The notes under the pieces: generated by a model
What the model was told of the DNA's origin: nothing
The model's database searches: none
What the model saw: the letters and a program-made list of their open reading frames with translations, nothing else
Part shown: positions 1 through 6,555 of the stretch, piece by piece
Layout: each line of letters opens with the position of its first letter
How positions within the stretch are numbered: position 1 is the first letter of the stretch
Position numbers and translations under genes: made by a program
From: Geobacter sp. UBA5735
Lineage (GTDB): Bacteria; Desulfobacterota; Desulfuromonadia; Geobacterales; Geobacteraceae
Assembly (NCBI GenBank): GCA_002419385.1
Contig: DIFZ01000010.1
Coordinates: forward strand, 1 to 18,604
Length of the DNA stretch: 18,604 nucleotides
Direction: 5' to 3'

Positions 1-8
1 TCCGCCAT
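1..8 (-). CDS. Start of next aco-operon gene (partial, 5' end only)
   Basis: An ATG on the minus strand at 8-6 is preceded by GGAG with an 8-base spacer (GGAG complement at 17-20), a good ribosome binding site. Only two codons (Met-Ala) and part of a third fall inside the window. It begins 82 bases after the acoX stop. In known aco operons acoX is followed by the genes for the E1 subunits of acetoin dehydrogenase, so acoA is the natural expectation, but this is inferred from context only. Confidence 0.6.
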
Positions 9-90
9 CTCGTTCTCTCCTTTCCTTCCTCGATTGTTTTCTTCCTTGCCGCTACAGCAGCCATTCTCCTGCAGAAGGCCGGAAACATCT

Positions 91-1128
91 TCAGTTGCAG
101 AGATGCTGGACAAGCAACTGATCTTTCGCGGCCTGCTGCATAACCTTGTGAACGTCAACAGTTATGGGGCCATTTGTTTCAAGCCAGATTTTCACCGAAT
201 CATGTTCGGAGAATTCGATTTCACGCTCGCCATCCAACGCAATCGTCCCCCGGGGAGTTGCTGCCCTGAAAACTTCCTTTGGCCGTACTTCGCAGATTTC
301 CGCCACGCTGACCGGCGCAATCATCCCCGGACCGATTGGCGCCTGCACCGTCAGGTAACCCTCTCCGGGAGGTGCGAGGACCAGGCGCAGGCCATAGGTG
401 TCCAGGCGGCTTACCGGGTGGATGAGTGCAGCTATTGAAGAAAGGCCGATCGCATCCGGTTCGGCAAAAGATACGAACAACTCCCTGAGGCACGCCGTTT
501 CCCACAGCGCCCTGGCGCCGATCCAGCACTCGGATGAAACACCGAGGTCGACGAGAGCCATGTCTTTGCGGGCGCCATTGACTTCGCAGCGCAGCACTTT
601 GTTCCGTGTCCCGACGTCCCTGATGCGCACCTTTTCCAAAGCAAGCAGTGCAGCCGCAAGCCCGGTAATGGTCGCCTCCCTGATTTCGGGGAACACGTTG
701 TTCGTGCCGGTGGAAAGAGTCAGAAGCGGTGTATCGCCGCTCGCACTCGCGACCACCCGGTGAGTTCCATCCCCGCCCAAAACGATGATCACCGAGACAC
801 CCGAAGCGACCATCAGTTCCGTAGCTCTCACTGAATCCGCGGCCGAGTCCGAAATGGGCATCTCCAGGAAGCTGACATGGGGAAAGCCCGCCGTTTCCGA
901 AGCTCTTCCATGCCGCATGTGGTGAATGACCCGTGAAGCGATTCCGCTGACGTCCGGCAGCATGAACACTTCACCGATCCCCAGTTTTCCCAGTACGCTG
1001 AGAATTCGCAACACCATGTTGCTCTTCTCGGTGTTCTGGAAGACCGACGCCTTCGTCACCAGACGCCGCACATCGCGGCCGGAAAGGGGATTGGCGATAA
1101 TGCCTACTGAAGATGTCTTTTTGCGCAT
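91..1128 (-). CDS. acoX: AcoX-type ATP-NAD kinase family protein
   Basis: A 345-residue member of the ATP-NAD kinase / AcoX family. The nucleotide-binding signature GGDGTHR is at residues 118-124 and the second family motif, STGTNN, at 139-144. AcoX proteins are encoded in acetoin-catabolism operons next to the acetoin dehydrogenase genes. Their biochemical role is unsettled, so NAD kinase activity should not be assumed. The ATG at 1128 is the first start after a long intergenic region and has only a weak GGTGAG-like ribosome site. The gene follows a sigma-54 promoter at 1186-1201 and would be the first gene of the aco operon, with the next reading frame starting 82 bases after its stop. Family assignment is firm. 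The choice of AcoX over a generic NAD-kinase-like protein rests on the acoR and butanediol-gene context. Confidence 0.88.
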   Translation of the reverse strand: MRKKTSSVGIIANPLSGRDVRRLVTKASVFQNTEKSNMVLRILSVLGKLGIGEVFMLPDVSGIASRVIHHMRHGRASETAGFPHVSFLEMPISDSAADSVRATELMVASGVSVIIVLGGDGTHRVVASASGDTPLLTLSTGTNNVFPEIREATITGLAAALLALEKVRIRDVGTRNKVLRCEVNGARKDMALVDLGVSSECWIGARALWETACLRELFVSFAEPDAIGLSSIAALIHPVSRLDTYGLRLVLAPPGEGYLTVQAPIGPGMIAPVSVAEICEVRPKEVFRAATPRGTIALDGEREIEFSEHDSVKIWLETNGPITVDVHKVMQQAAKDQLLVQHLCN

Positions 1129-1185
1129 GCGCTCACCAAACTTTTAATGAAATGAAAGATTTTTACGTCGTCTTTGCATTACAAG

Positions 1186-1201
1186 AGCACAACGCATGCC
1201 A
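1186..1201 (-). promoter_or_regulatory. Sigma-54 (-24/-12) promoter for acoX operon
   Basis: The minus strand reads TGGCATGCGTTGTGCT, with GG and GC separated by exactly 10 bases. It matches 10 of the 12 specified positions of TGGCACRNNNNTTGCW. Transcription would start near 1175, leaving a leader of about 47 bases before acoX. AcoR-type activators work with sigma-54, which fits. Confidence 0.75.
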
Positions 1202-1267
1202 CCTGTCAGCGCCCTTCAGGTCGCAGCCCGACGGCACAAGGTTTCGCTCCCGAAAAAAATATTATAT

Positions 1268-1280
1268 TATCAAAAACTTA
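1268..1280 (+). promoter_or_regulatory. Predicted IHF site in aco promoter
   Basis: TATCAAAAACTTA matches the IHF consensus WATCARNNNNTTR at every specified base. It lies in an AT-rich block about 100 bases upstream of the predicted aco start site, between the -24/-12 box and the upstream elements. That is where a DNA-bending protein would act at a sigma-54 promoter. Confidence 0.5.
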
Positions 1281-1312
1281 AAACTTTAAATGTGCAAGAA
1301 AACTTCTTGCTG

Positions 1313-1323
1313 CCTGGTACAGG
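1313..1323. promoter_or_regulatory. Candidate activator site, CCTG-N3-CAGG dyad
   Basis: CCTGGTACAGG is a dyad about 143 bases upstream of the predicted aco start. It differs at one base from CCTGCTACAGG at 18514-18524 upstream of budC. An AcoR binding site is inferred from position and repetition. Confidence 0.45.
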
Positions 1324-1415
1324 GATTGACACAAAACGAAGCAATCGGTGAATCCCGGGCCACCAGGCGATTGTTTGCCACGGGAAATGTTACAGTTGTT
1401 CTCAAGAGTCGTGAG

Positions 1416-1427
1416 ACACCTGTATCA
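1416..1427 (+). promoter_or_regulatory. Candidate activator site, ACACCTGTATCA
   Basis: This 12-mer, about 246 bases upstream of the predicted aco start, shares ACACCTGTnnCA with sites at 8966-8977 and 18516-18527 (both on the minus strand). It is a second candidate AcoR enhancer element for the aco operon. Confidence 0.4.
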
Positions 1428-1486
1428 AGGGGCAATTGATGGAGAGATTCAAGGGAATCACCGGGAGGGGAGAGACGGGAGGGACG

Positions 1487-1535
1487 TAAAAGCACAACGG
1501 CAACCAGTCGGGTCAGCCCGAAAGGTTGCCGTGCT
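1487..1535 (-). terminator. Terminator after Lin0512-family gene
   Basis: The main stem is CGGCAACC/GGTTGCCG, extended by GCA/TGC across a two-base bulge, with an inner CGGG/CCCG pairing. On the minus strand the hairpin is followed by TTTT. It lies 35 bases past the Lin0512-family stop and separates that gene from the aco control region. Confidence 0.8.
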
Positions 1536-1570
1536 CGTAGCTACTCAAAAAATGGATGAACATGGATTTG

Positions 1571-1936
1571 TCATGCAATGACTTCTACACACACGGTCAG
1601 CGCGGCCACAGCAACCAGGATAGTGTCTCCGCTCCCCAGTGTCGGCACCTCCAGCCCCTGAGTGCTCAGCCCACCCTCGACAACCTCCAGTTCCTTAGAC
1701 CCGAACGGAATCTCGTCAAGAACCTTTTTGCCATCCACCTCACCGGGCTTCGGGCAACCGATCCTGACCTTGACGTGCATGGCACCGGGATCGTTCATCC
1801 CCACGATCTCGAAGAGCCCGCACAGGCAGCTGCGCGAAATTGCATCCTTGACCGCCCTCCTGGCAGCCTTGGTCGCGTTTCCCCCGTGGAGATCAGCCCC
1901 GTATCCCAGTTCAACGACGTAGCGTTTCATTGCCAT
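1571..1936 (-). CDS. Lin0512 family protein, function unknown
   Basis: A 121-residue protein resembling the Lin0512 family (my recognition from overall sequence; no search was run). It opens with MKRYVVELGYGADLHGGN, followed by a KAARRAVKDAI helix and a glycine-rich C-terminal half. No catalytic function is established for the family. The chosen start, MAMKRY at 1936, has AAGGAGG eight bases upstream; an in-frame upstream extension lacks such a site. It is the last gene of the possible unit 3-hydroxyacyl-CoA dehydrogenase - SDR - Lin0512, 183 bases after the SDR stop, and is followed by a strong terminator. It may act in the same pathway as the two dehydrogenases, but the sequence shows no substrate. 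Confidence 0.75.
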   Translation of the reverse strand: MAMKRYVVELGYGADLHGGNATKAARRAVKDAISRSCLCGLFEIVGMNDPGAMHVKVRIGCPKPGEVDGKKVLDEIPFGSKELEVVEGGLSTQGLEVPTLGSGDTILVAVAALTVCVEVIA

Positions 1937-2119
1937 GGCATAAGCCTCCTTGCTTGAATTTTCATGCGGGGTGCCTGCAGCAGGTTGTCGCAGAACCTTC
2001 GCTACCCTGGTGGTCAGCACAGAAAATCACACGTCCGCAGCTTTCAAAGTTGAGATCCATGTCCTGTCACATCACGCGCAGTGCAGTCATGCCGGTTTTG
2101 TTAATCATCAATGAACATT

Positions 2120-2911
2120 TCAGGGGCAGTTGAACTGCCCGCCGTTAATGAGGAGGATATCGCCGGTAATTTCGTTCGCAAGGTCTGAGGCAAGGAATGT
2201 CACTGCATTGCCGATATCTTCCGGAGTCTGCTCACGTTTGGTAGGTATCGCGTCTATGAAAGCCTTGTACAGGGCGTCAGCTTCTCCGATGCCGGCCGCG
2301 ACCAGGTCACCGAGGATCTTGTCCCAAATCTTTGTCCTGATGATGCCCGGGCCTATGCAGTTGACCTGGATATTGTCCAGGGCGACTTCCTGCGCCACTG
2401 CCTTGGTCAGGGCGACGACACCGAATTTCGATACTGAATAACCTGCCAGCAGCGGTACGGCAACTCGCCCGGCCTGTGACGCAGTCATGACGATTTTCCC
2501 TGATTTCTGCGGCTTCATGTATTTCAGTGCGGCCTTGACGCAATAGAAATGGCCGTACAGGTTGATTTGCATCATCTTGTCCCAGTTGTCCGCGGAGAGC
2601 TTGTCAAGCGGGCCAGCGCTGCAGGTCCCTGCGTTGGGGCACATGATATCCAGCTTGCCCCACTTTTTCACCACTTCGTCAACCATTGCGAATACTTCGT
2701 CTTCTTTGGTAACGTCAGTTTTGATGGCGAAGCTTTTCCTACCTAGGGCGATTATTTCCTTTACTACACCCTGAGCATCCTCGGCATTGATGTCTGCGAT
2801 CGCCACGTCTGCCCCGGCCTTCGCCAGGCATAATGCTATTCCTCTCCCAAGCCCGCTCCCAGAACCAGTCACAATTGCTATTTTCCCCGACAAATCGATT
2901 GCTGTACTCAT
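2120..2911 (-). CDS. Short-chain dehydrogenase/reductase (SDR)
   Basis: A 263-residue classical SDR, presumably a cytoplasmic NAD(P)-dependent alcohol/ketone oxidoreductase. The cofactor motif TGSGSGLG is at 15-22, NAG at 93-95, and the catalytic Ser145, Tyr158 and Lys162 (YSVSK) are present. Asp40 at the end of beta-2 (ADI) suggests NAD(H) preference. The chosen ATG has AGGGG eight bases upstream; the in-frame upstream extension (to 2980) has no family similarity. It is a paralogue of the budC-type gene at the other end of the window, sharing the segments IAIVTGSG and AIKTDVT, but its substrate loop differs, so it is not simply called acetoin reductase. It sits 155 bases after the 3-hydroxyacyl-CoA dehydrogenase stop. 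Substrate unknown; a secondary alcohol of the same pathway is plausible. Confidence 0.85.
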   Translation of the reverse strand: MSTAIDLSGKIAIVTGSGSGLGRGIALCLAKAGADVAIADINAEDAQGVVKEIIALGRKSFAIKTDVTKEDEVFAMVDEVVKKWGKLDIMCPNAGTCSAGPLDKLSADNWDKMMQINLYGHFYCVKAALKYMKPQKSGKIVMTASQAGRVAVPLLAGYSVSKFGVVALTKAVAQEVALDNIQVNCIGPGIIRTKIWDKILGDLVAAGIGEADALYKAFIDAIPTKREQTPEDIGNAVTFLASDLANEITGDILLINGGQFNCP

Positions 2912-3066
2912 TCGCGCTACCCCTTTCTCTTGTCTGTCAACGAATTGAACGACTTCTCCTGGTTTCCCATTCATTCGCAACCGGATGAAAAAAAGTCCTC
3001 ATGCCTGCAGATTTTCATGCCGCCGCCTGAGCCGGCAAAGGAGCTTCATCCAGAAATTGATTTTGC

Positions 3067-3984
3067 TTATCCCTTTTCACCATCAATGAAGGTCGTGGAT
3101 TGATATGCCGGATCCGGATAGGCATAGAAACCACGCCCGCTTTTCAAGCCCAGCCACCCCTTGTCCACATATTCCCGTTTCAGGAAATCAGCGTTTTTAC
3201 GGGTTTGCGGGTCTTTGAGGGCATTGGCGAAGTATTCCGTAATGTGCCAGGCGGTATCAAGGCCAACGACATCCAGAGTTCCGAGCGGCCCGACGGGCGT
3301 TTTCATGACCCCCATCCATGCACGATCGATATCTTCCACCGACGCGACATCATTGGCTGCCAGAGTGATGGCCGCCCCAGTCAATGCACTGTACATGGCG
3401 TTGAAAACATACCCGTAATTCTCCTTTTTTAGGACCATCGGCACCTGGTTGATTGATTTGGCAAATTCGCGGACGAGTGCTACTATCTCAGCTGACGTGC
3501 CTGGATGGGGCATTACGTCCGCAACATTGCCGATCCAAACCGGCTGGTGAAAGTGGAAGGCAAGAAAACGGTCCGGCCGGCCGGTAAATCCGGCAATCAG
3601 AGAAGGAACCAACAATGATGTATTGGTGGTGAATATGGTCCGGGCAGAACAGAGCTCATTGAATTGAGCAAATACTTTTCCCTTGAGAACCGGGTCCTCG
3701 GGAACCGCTTCGATCAGCAGATCTGCATCCAGGGCAGCCTCCGCAGCACTGGCTGTGGTTTTAATCTTGCCCAATCCGATGATCGCCGTCTGCCTGTCCA
3801 GATGACCGCCACCGACAAGGAACTCCGCATATTCCGAGATCCGTTGGCGAGCGCTTTCCAGAACAGATTCGTCAACATCATACAGGCTGACATCGTATCC
3901 ATGTGCCGCGCATTGGAAGGCTATTTGCTGACCCATTGTCCCAGCGCCCACCATGAGTATCTTCCCGATATCTTTCAACTCCAT
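3067..3984 (-). CDS. 3-hydroxyacyl-CoA dehydrogenase family protein
   Basis: A 305-residue protein of the 3-hydroxyacyl-CoA / 3-hydroxybutyryl-CoA dehydrogenase family, normally oxidising an L-3-hydroxyacyl-CoA with NAD. The Rossmann motif GAGTMG is at 13-18, the LIEAVPED segment at 90-97, Ser123, the catalytic-region His144 and the substrate-side Asn195, followed by the usual helical C-terminal domain. The common HFFNP motif reads HFHQP here, so substrate preference may differ from 3-hydroxybutyryl-CoA. The start has GGAGG six bases upstream; a 22-codon upstream extension is rejected. It has its own sigma-70-like promoter with an overlapping palindrome. It heads a possible three-gene unit with an SDR and a Lin0512 protein. 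Its link to butanediol metabolism is only positional. Confidence 0.85.
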   Translation of the reverse strand: MELKDIGKILMVGAGTMGQQIAFQCAAHGYDVSLYDVDESVLESARQRISEYAEFLVGGGHLDRQTAIIGLGKIKTTASAAEAALDADLLIEAVPEDPVLKGKVFAQFNELCSARTIFTTNTSLLVPSLIAGFTGRPDRFLAFHFHQPVWIGNVADVMPHPGTSAEIVALVREFAKSINQVPMVLKKENYGYVFNAMYSALTGAAITLAANDVASVEDIDRAWMGVMKTPVGPLGTLDVVGLDTAWHITEYFANALKDPQTRKNADFLKREYVDKGWLGLKSGRGFYAYPDPAYQSTTFIDGEKG

Positions 3985-3999
3985 TGCCGTCCTCCTTGA

Positions 4000-4011
4000 T
4001 GTCAATTGACA
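4000..4011. promoter_or_regulatory. 12-bp palindrome, candidate operator
   Basis: TGTCAATTGACA is a perfect 12-base palindrome between the predicted -10 box and the ribosome site of the 3-hydroxyacyl-CoA dehydrogenase gene, overlapping the -10 by three bases. The position suggests a repressor operator. The cognate regulator is not in the window. Confidence 0.45.
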
Positions 4012-4037
4012 GTAGTGAAATGTCACAAGAGTTTCAA
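4009..4037 (-). promoter_or_regulatory. Sigma-70-like promoter for 3-hydroxyacyl-CoA dehydrogenase
   Basis: The minus strand has TTGAAA (4037-4032), a 17-base spacer, then TACTGT (4014-4009). The -35 box is five of six to consensus and the -10 box is weak. A start near 4002 would give a leader of about 18 bases. Confidence 0.4.
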
Positions 4038-4134
4038 CGATAGGAAGCATGTATCTTCAAATGTACTGGCTGCTGATAATCATGACGGTGTATCGGCTTC
4101 TCGAAACACGTCAGACAACACCCTGCCCCACTAT

Positions 4135-4500
4135 TCAAGGCTCTTTCATAAAGCACTGTTTGTCGTCTTTGTTGCAGTAGCGTACGACATTAACGGTTTC
4201 CATGGTAATCAGTCCTCCGCACATCATTTCATCTATTATCGGCATTGCTCTGTCCAGTTTTTCCTTGCTTGCCACGACTTCAACAATAATGGGAAGCTTG
4301 TTGGAGAGATGAAACAGTTTGTCGCTATGATAGACGCTGTGAGGACCGAATCCGGCAACGCCGCGCAGCACAGTGGCCCCGACAAAGCCCTCCTTTATGA
4401 GAAAGTCGATAAGAGCTTCATAGAGGAGTCTTCGGCCGTATTTATCTCGTTCACCGATGAAAATGCGCATGAGGACTTTTTCGCCAACAAACTTGGGCAT
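4135..4500 (-). CDS. DUF190 family (PII-like) protein
   Basis: A 121-residue DUF190 protein. The family signature is clear: an N-terminal LMRIFIGERDKY strand, then GVAGFGPHS at about 48-55, a central HLSNKLPIIVEVV strand and a C-terminal VNVVRY. DUF190 proteins adopt a PII-like ferredoxin fold and are often encoded beside membrane transporters such as CrcB; their ligands are mostly unknown. The start at 4500 has GGAGG five bases upstream. It follows the radical SAM gene by 22 bases and is probably the last gene of the thi operon transcript. There is no transporter gene beside it. A second, more divergent DUF190 gene is at 13464-13805. Confidence 0.85.
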   Translation of the reverse strand: MPKFVGEKVLMRIFIGERDKYGRRLLYEALIDFLIKEGFVGATVLRGVAGFGPHSVYHSDKLFHLSNKLPIIVEVVASKEKLDRAMPIIDEMMCGGLITMETVNVVRYCNKDDKQCFMKEP

Positions 4501-4522
4501 GGAGACCTCCAGGCCAAAACGG

Positions 4523-5482
4523 CTATAGATTAGAGACCCTGCGGTTGTCCGCAGACAGCCTGCACCCCTGCCAAGTGCCTCGCCTGGCAAGTTCGTTGAC
4601 AATGGCAAACCACATCTGGTTGTTTTTCAGGCCCCAGCGGGGAGCGACCAGCAGGTCCAGCGGCGCAGAGCCGTACAGTCTCTGGATCGTCACATGGCCG
4701 GGAATGCGCTCCAGAAAATCGCAGACCGTTGCTGTATACTCTTCCCGTGAAATCGGCAGGTACTTCCCCAGTTCGTAGAGCTCCGCCAGCCTGGTGCCCC
4801 GCACGGCATGGAGTTGGTGAATCTTCAGTGAATCGATCGGCAATCGGGAAATGAGCTCTGCGGTCTTCAGGAAGGATGAGCGGCTTTCGCCGGGAAAACC
4901 GTAGATGAGATGGGTGCAGATGTCTATTCCACGGTCGGCCACCCGCTCCACCGCCCGCAGGTAGTCGGCCAGCCCGTGGCCCCGGTTCATCCAGGCGAGA
5001 ATGGCGTCGTCCATGGATTGCAGGCCAAGCTCGACGCAGACGTAGCGGGTTCGGGCCAGTTCCGTGAGCAGGGCCAGGGCATCGTCACCAAGGGCGTCCG
5101 GCCTGGTCCCGACCGAAATGCCGACCACGTCGGGGTGGTCCAGGGCACGGGCATACAGGTCGCGCAGCGTCTTTACCGGAGCATAGGTGTTGGTGAACTT
5201 CTGGAAATAAACAATGAACTTTTCGCTCCCCAACCGCTTGCGATGCCAGTCCATTCCCTCGACCATCTGCCGTTCCAGAGGGATGACCGCCTGGGTCCCG
5301 TCAGGAGAAAAGGACGCATTGTCGCAGTAAATGCACCCGCCGGTACCCTTGGTCCCGTCACGGTTAGGGCAGGTGAAGCCGCCATCCACGTTGACCTTGC
5401 TGACCCGGAACCCGAAACGGCGGCGCAGCCAGGAACCGTAGGAATTGATATGAAGATCCCTGTGGATGCAGCCGGACATCAT
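4523..5482 (-). CDS. Radical SAM protein, TIGR01212 (YhcC-like) family
   Basis: A 319-residue radical SAM enzyme resembling E. coli YhcC. The iron-sulfur cysteines are Cys38, Cys50 and Cys53 (CPNRDGTKGTGGCIYC), the CX11CX2C spacing of this family instead of the usual CX3CX2C. Other family segments are GTRPDAL, ELGLQS and HLIYGFPGE. The precise reaction is not known to me. The start is the first of two adjacent ATGs (5482 or 5479) near a GGAG; starting further upstream would overlap thiG and add non-conserved residues. It lies 46 bases after thiG and 22 before the DUF190 gene, so it is probably co-transcribed with the thi genes. Nothing in its sequence marks it as a thiamine enzyme (it is not ThiH). 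Confidence 0.9.
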   Translation of the reverse strand: MMSGCIHRDLHINSYGSWLRRRFGFRVSKVNVDGGFTCPNRDGTKGTGGCIYCDNASFSPDGTQAVIPLERQMVEGMDWHRKRLGSEKFIVYFQKFTNTYAPVKTLRDLYARALDHPDVVGISVGTRPDALGDDALALLTELARTRYVCVELGLQSMDDAILAWMNRGHGLADYLRAVERVADRGIDICTHLIYGFPGESRSSFLKTAELISRLPIDSLKIHQLHAVRGTRLAELYELGKYLPISREEYTATVCDFLERIPGHVTIQRLYGSAPLDLLVAPRWGLKNNQMWFAIVNELARRGTWQGCRLSADNRRVSNL

Positions 5483-5528
5483 GTCTCCGATCCGGGCACA
5501 TCTTTCCCTGTGGATCTCCCAGGCTGCG

Positions 5529-6311
5529 TCACCCGATGACTCCTTCCAGGGGGCTCGATGCCGTTGCATACAGCTTCCGGGGAATGCGGCCCGCCAGGTA
5601 CGCCAGACGGCCGGCCCTCACCGCCAGGTTCATGGCTTCGGCCATGGCGACGGGGTCCTTGGCCCCGGAAATGGCGGTGTTCATGAGCACTCCGTCGCAC
5701 CCCAGCTCCATCGCAATCGCAGCATCCGATGCCGTCCCGACACCCGCATCTACAATGACCGGCACCGAGACCGTCTCCATGATTATGCGAATGTTGTAGG
5801 GGTTGCGTATACCCAGCCCGCTGCCGATGGGCGCTCCGAGCGGCATGACTGCGGCGCAACCGAGGTCCTCGAGCTTTTTGCACATGATCGGATCGTCGGT
5901 CGTGTACGGAAGCACCGTGAAACCTTCCTTCACCAGGATTGCGGCTGCCTTCAGCAACCCCTCATTGTCGGGAAACAGGGTTTTCTGGTCTCCGATCACC
6001 TCCAGCTTGACAAAGTCGGAGAGCCCGGCCTCGCGGGCCAGACGGCAGGTCCGGATCGCCTCGTCAGCCGAATAGCACCCGGCCGTGTTGGGCAGAAGCG
6101 TATATTTTTTCAGATCGATATGATCGAGCAGTGATTCCCTGCCCCGGTCCGAGATATTCACCCTCCTCACGGCCACGGTCACTATCTCCGCCCCCGAAGC
6201 TTCTATTGCCCGTGCCATCTGCTCAAAATCCGCGTATTTCCCGGTACCGACCATGAGGCGTGAACGGAACTCGCGCCCGGCAATGCTCCAGGTGTCATTC
6301 TGTAACGTCAT
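5529..6311 (-). CDS. thiG: Thiazole synthase ThiG
   Basis: A 260-residue TIM-barrel enzyme that assembles the thiazole phosphate of thiamine from 1-deoxyxylulose-5-phosphate, dehydroglycine and the ThiS thiocarboxylate. Seen: the N-terminal IAGREFRSRLMVGTGKY segment, the Schiff-base Lys102 in FVKLEV, and the phosphate-binding VDAGVGTASDAA and GCDGVLMNTAI segments. The ATG at 6311 was chosen because AAAGGAG lies seven bases upstream; an in-frame start ten codons earlier has no such site. It starts 13 bases after thiS, so translation is likely coupled. The dehydroglycine-forming partner (ThiH or ThiO) and ThiF are not in this window. Confidence 0.96.
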   Translation of the reverse strand: MTLQNDTWSIAGREFRSRLMVGTGKYADFEQMARAIEASGAEIVTVAVRRVNISDRGRESLLDHIDLKKYTLLPNTAGCYSADEAIRTCRLAREAGLSDFVKLEVIGDQKTLFPDNEGLLKAAAILVKEGFTVLPYTTDDPIMCKKLEDLGCAAVMPLGAPIGSGLGIRNPYNIRIIMETVSVPVIVDAGVGTASDAAIAMELGCDGVLMNTAISGAKDPVAMAEAMNLAVRAGRLAYLAGRIPRKLYATASSPLEGVIG

Positions 6312-6324
6312 GCATGTTCTCCTT

Positions 6325-6555
6325 TCACCCTCCCCCGACAAACCAGACGATCTCCAGCTGGTCTCCCTCCCTGAGAAAGGTTGTTCGATAGTCTTTTTTC
6401 GGCAGTATGTCCCTGTTCAACTCGACAGCCAAGGACCTGTTGTCACCGTCCATCATGTTCAGATAATCATGGACACTCATGCCGGGTATCGTTGTTTCCT
6501 CGCCGTTGACCATGATCCTGATCGTTGCAACCTGCCCTGTCCCTCCGCCGGTCAT
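6325..6555 (-). CDS. thiS: Sulfur carrier protein ThiS
   Basis: A 76-residue ubiquitin-fold sulfur carrier. The core IRIMVNGEE opens the fold and the protein ends in Gly-Gly-Gly, the C-terminus that is activated and converted to the thiocarboxylate used by ThiG. The start codon overlaps the thiC stop (ATGA), so translation is probably coupled. This start gives about eight residues before the first strand, slightly more than usual; no better start exists downstream. Confidence 0.93.
   Translation of the reverse strand: MTGGGTGQVATIRIMVNGEETTIPGMSVHDYLNMMDGDNRSLAVELNRDILPKKDYRTTFLREGDQLEIVWFVGGG

Larger units (their letters stand above)
1129..1486. other. aco control region (non-coding)
   Basis: This 358-base gap between the Lin0512-family terminator and acoX holds no credible gene. 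It contains an AT-rich block (about 1255-1300), a -24/-12 promoter, an IHF-like site and two upstream elements, listed separately. The arrangement matches that of enhancer-dependent sigma-54 promoters. Confidence 0.75.

Noticed and set aside
91..1128. Housekeeping NAD kinase (nadK)
   Set aside because: The GGDGT motif is shared, but the acoR/butanediol context and the sigma-54 promoter favour AcoX.
4523..5482. ThiH (tyrosine lyase) as identity of the radical SAM gene after thiG
   Set aside because: The cysteine spacing CX11CX2C and the flanking motifs are those of the TIGR01212/YhcC family, not ThiH.
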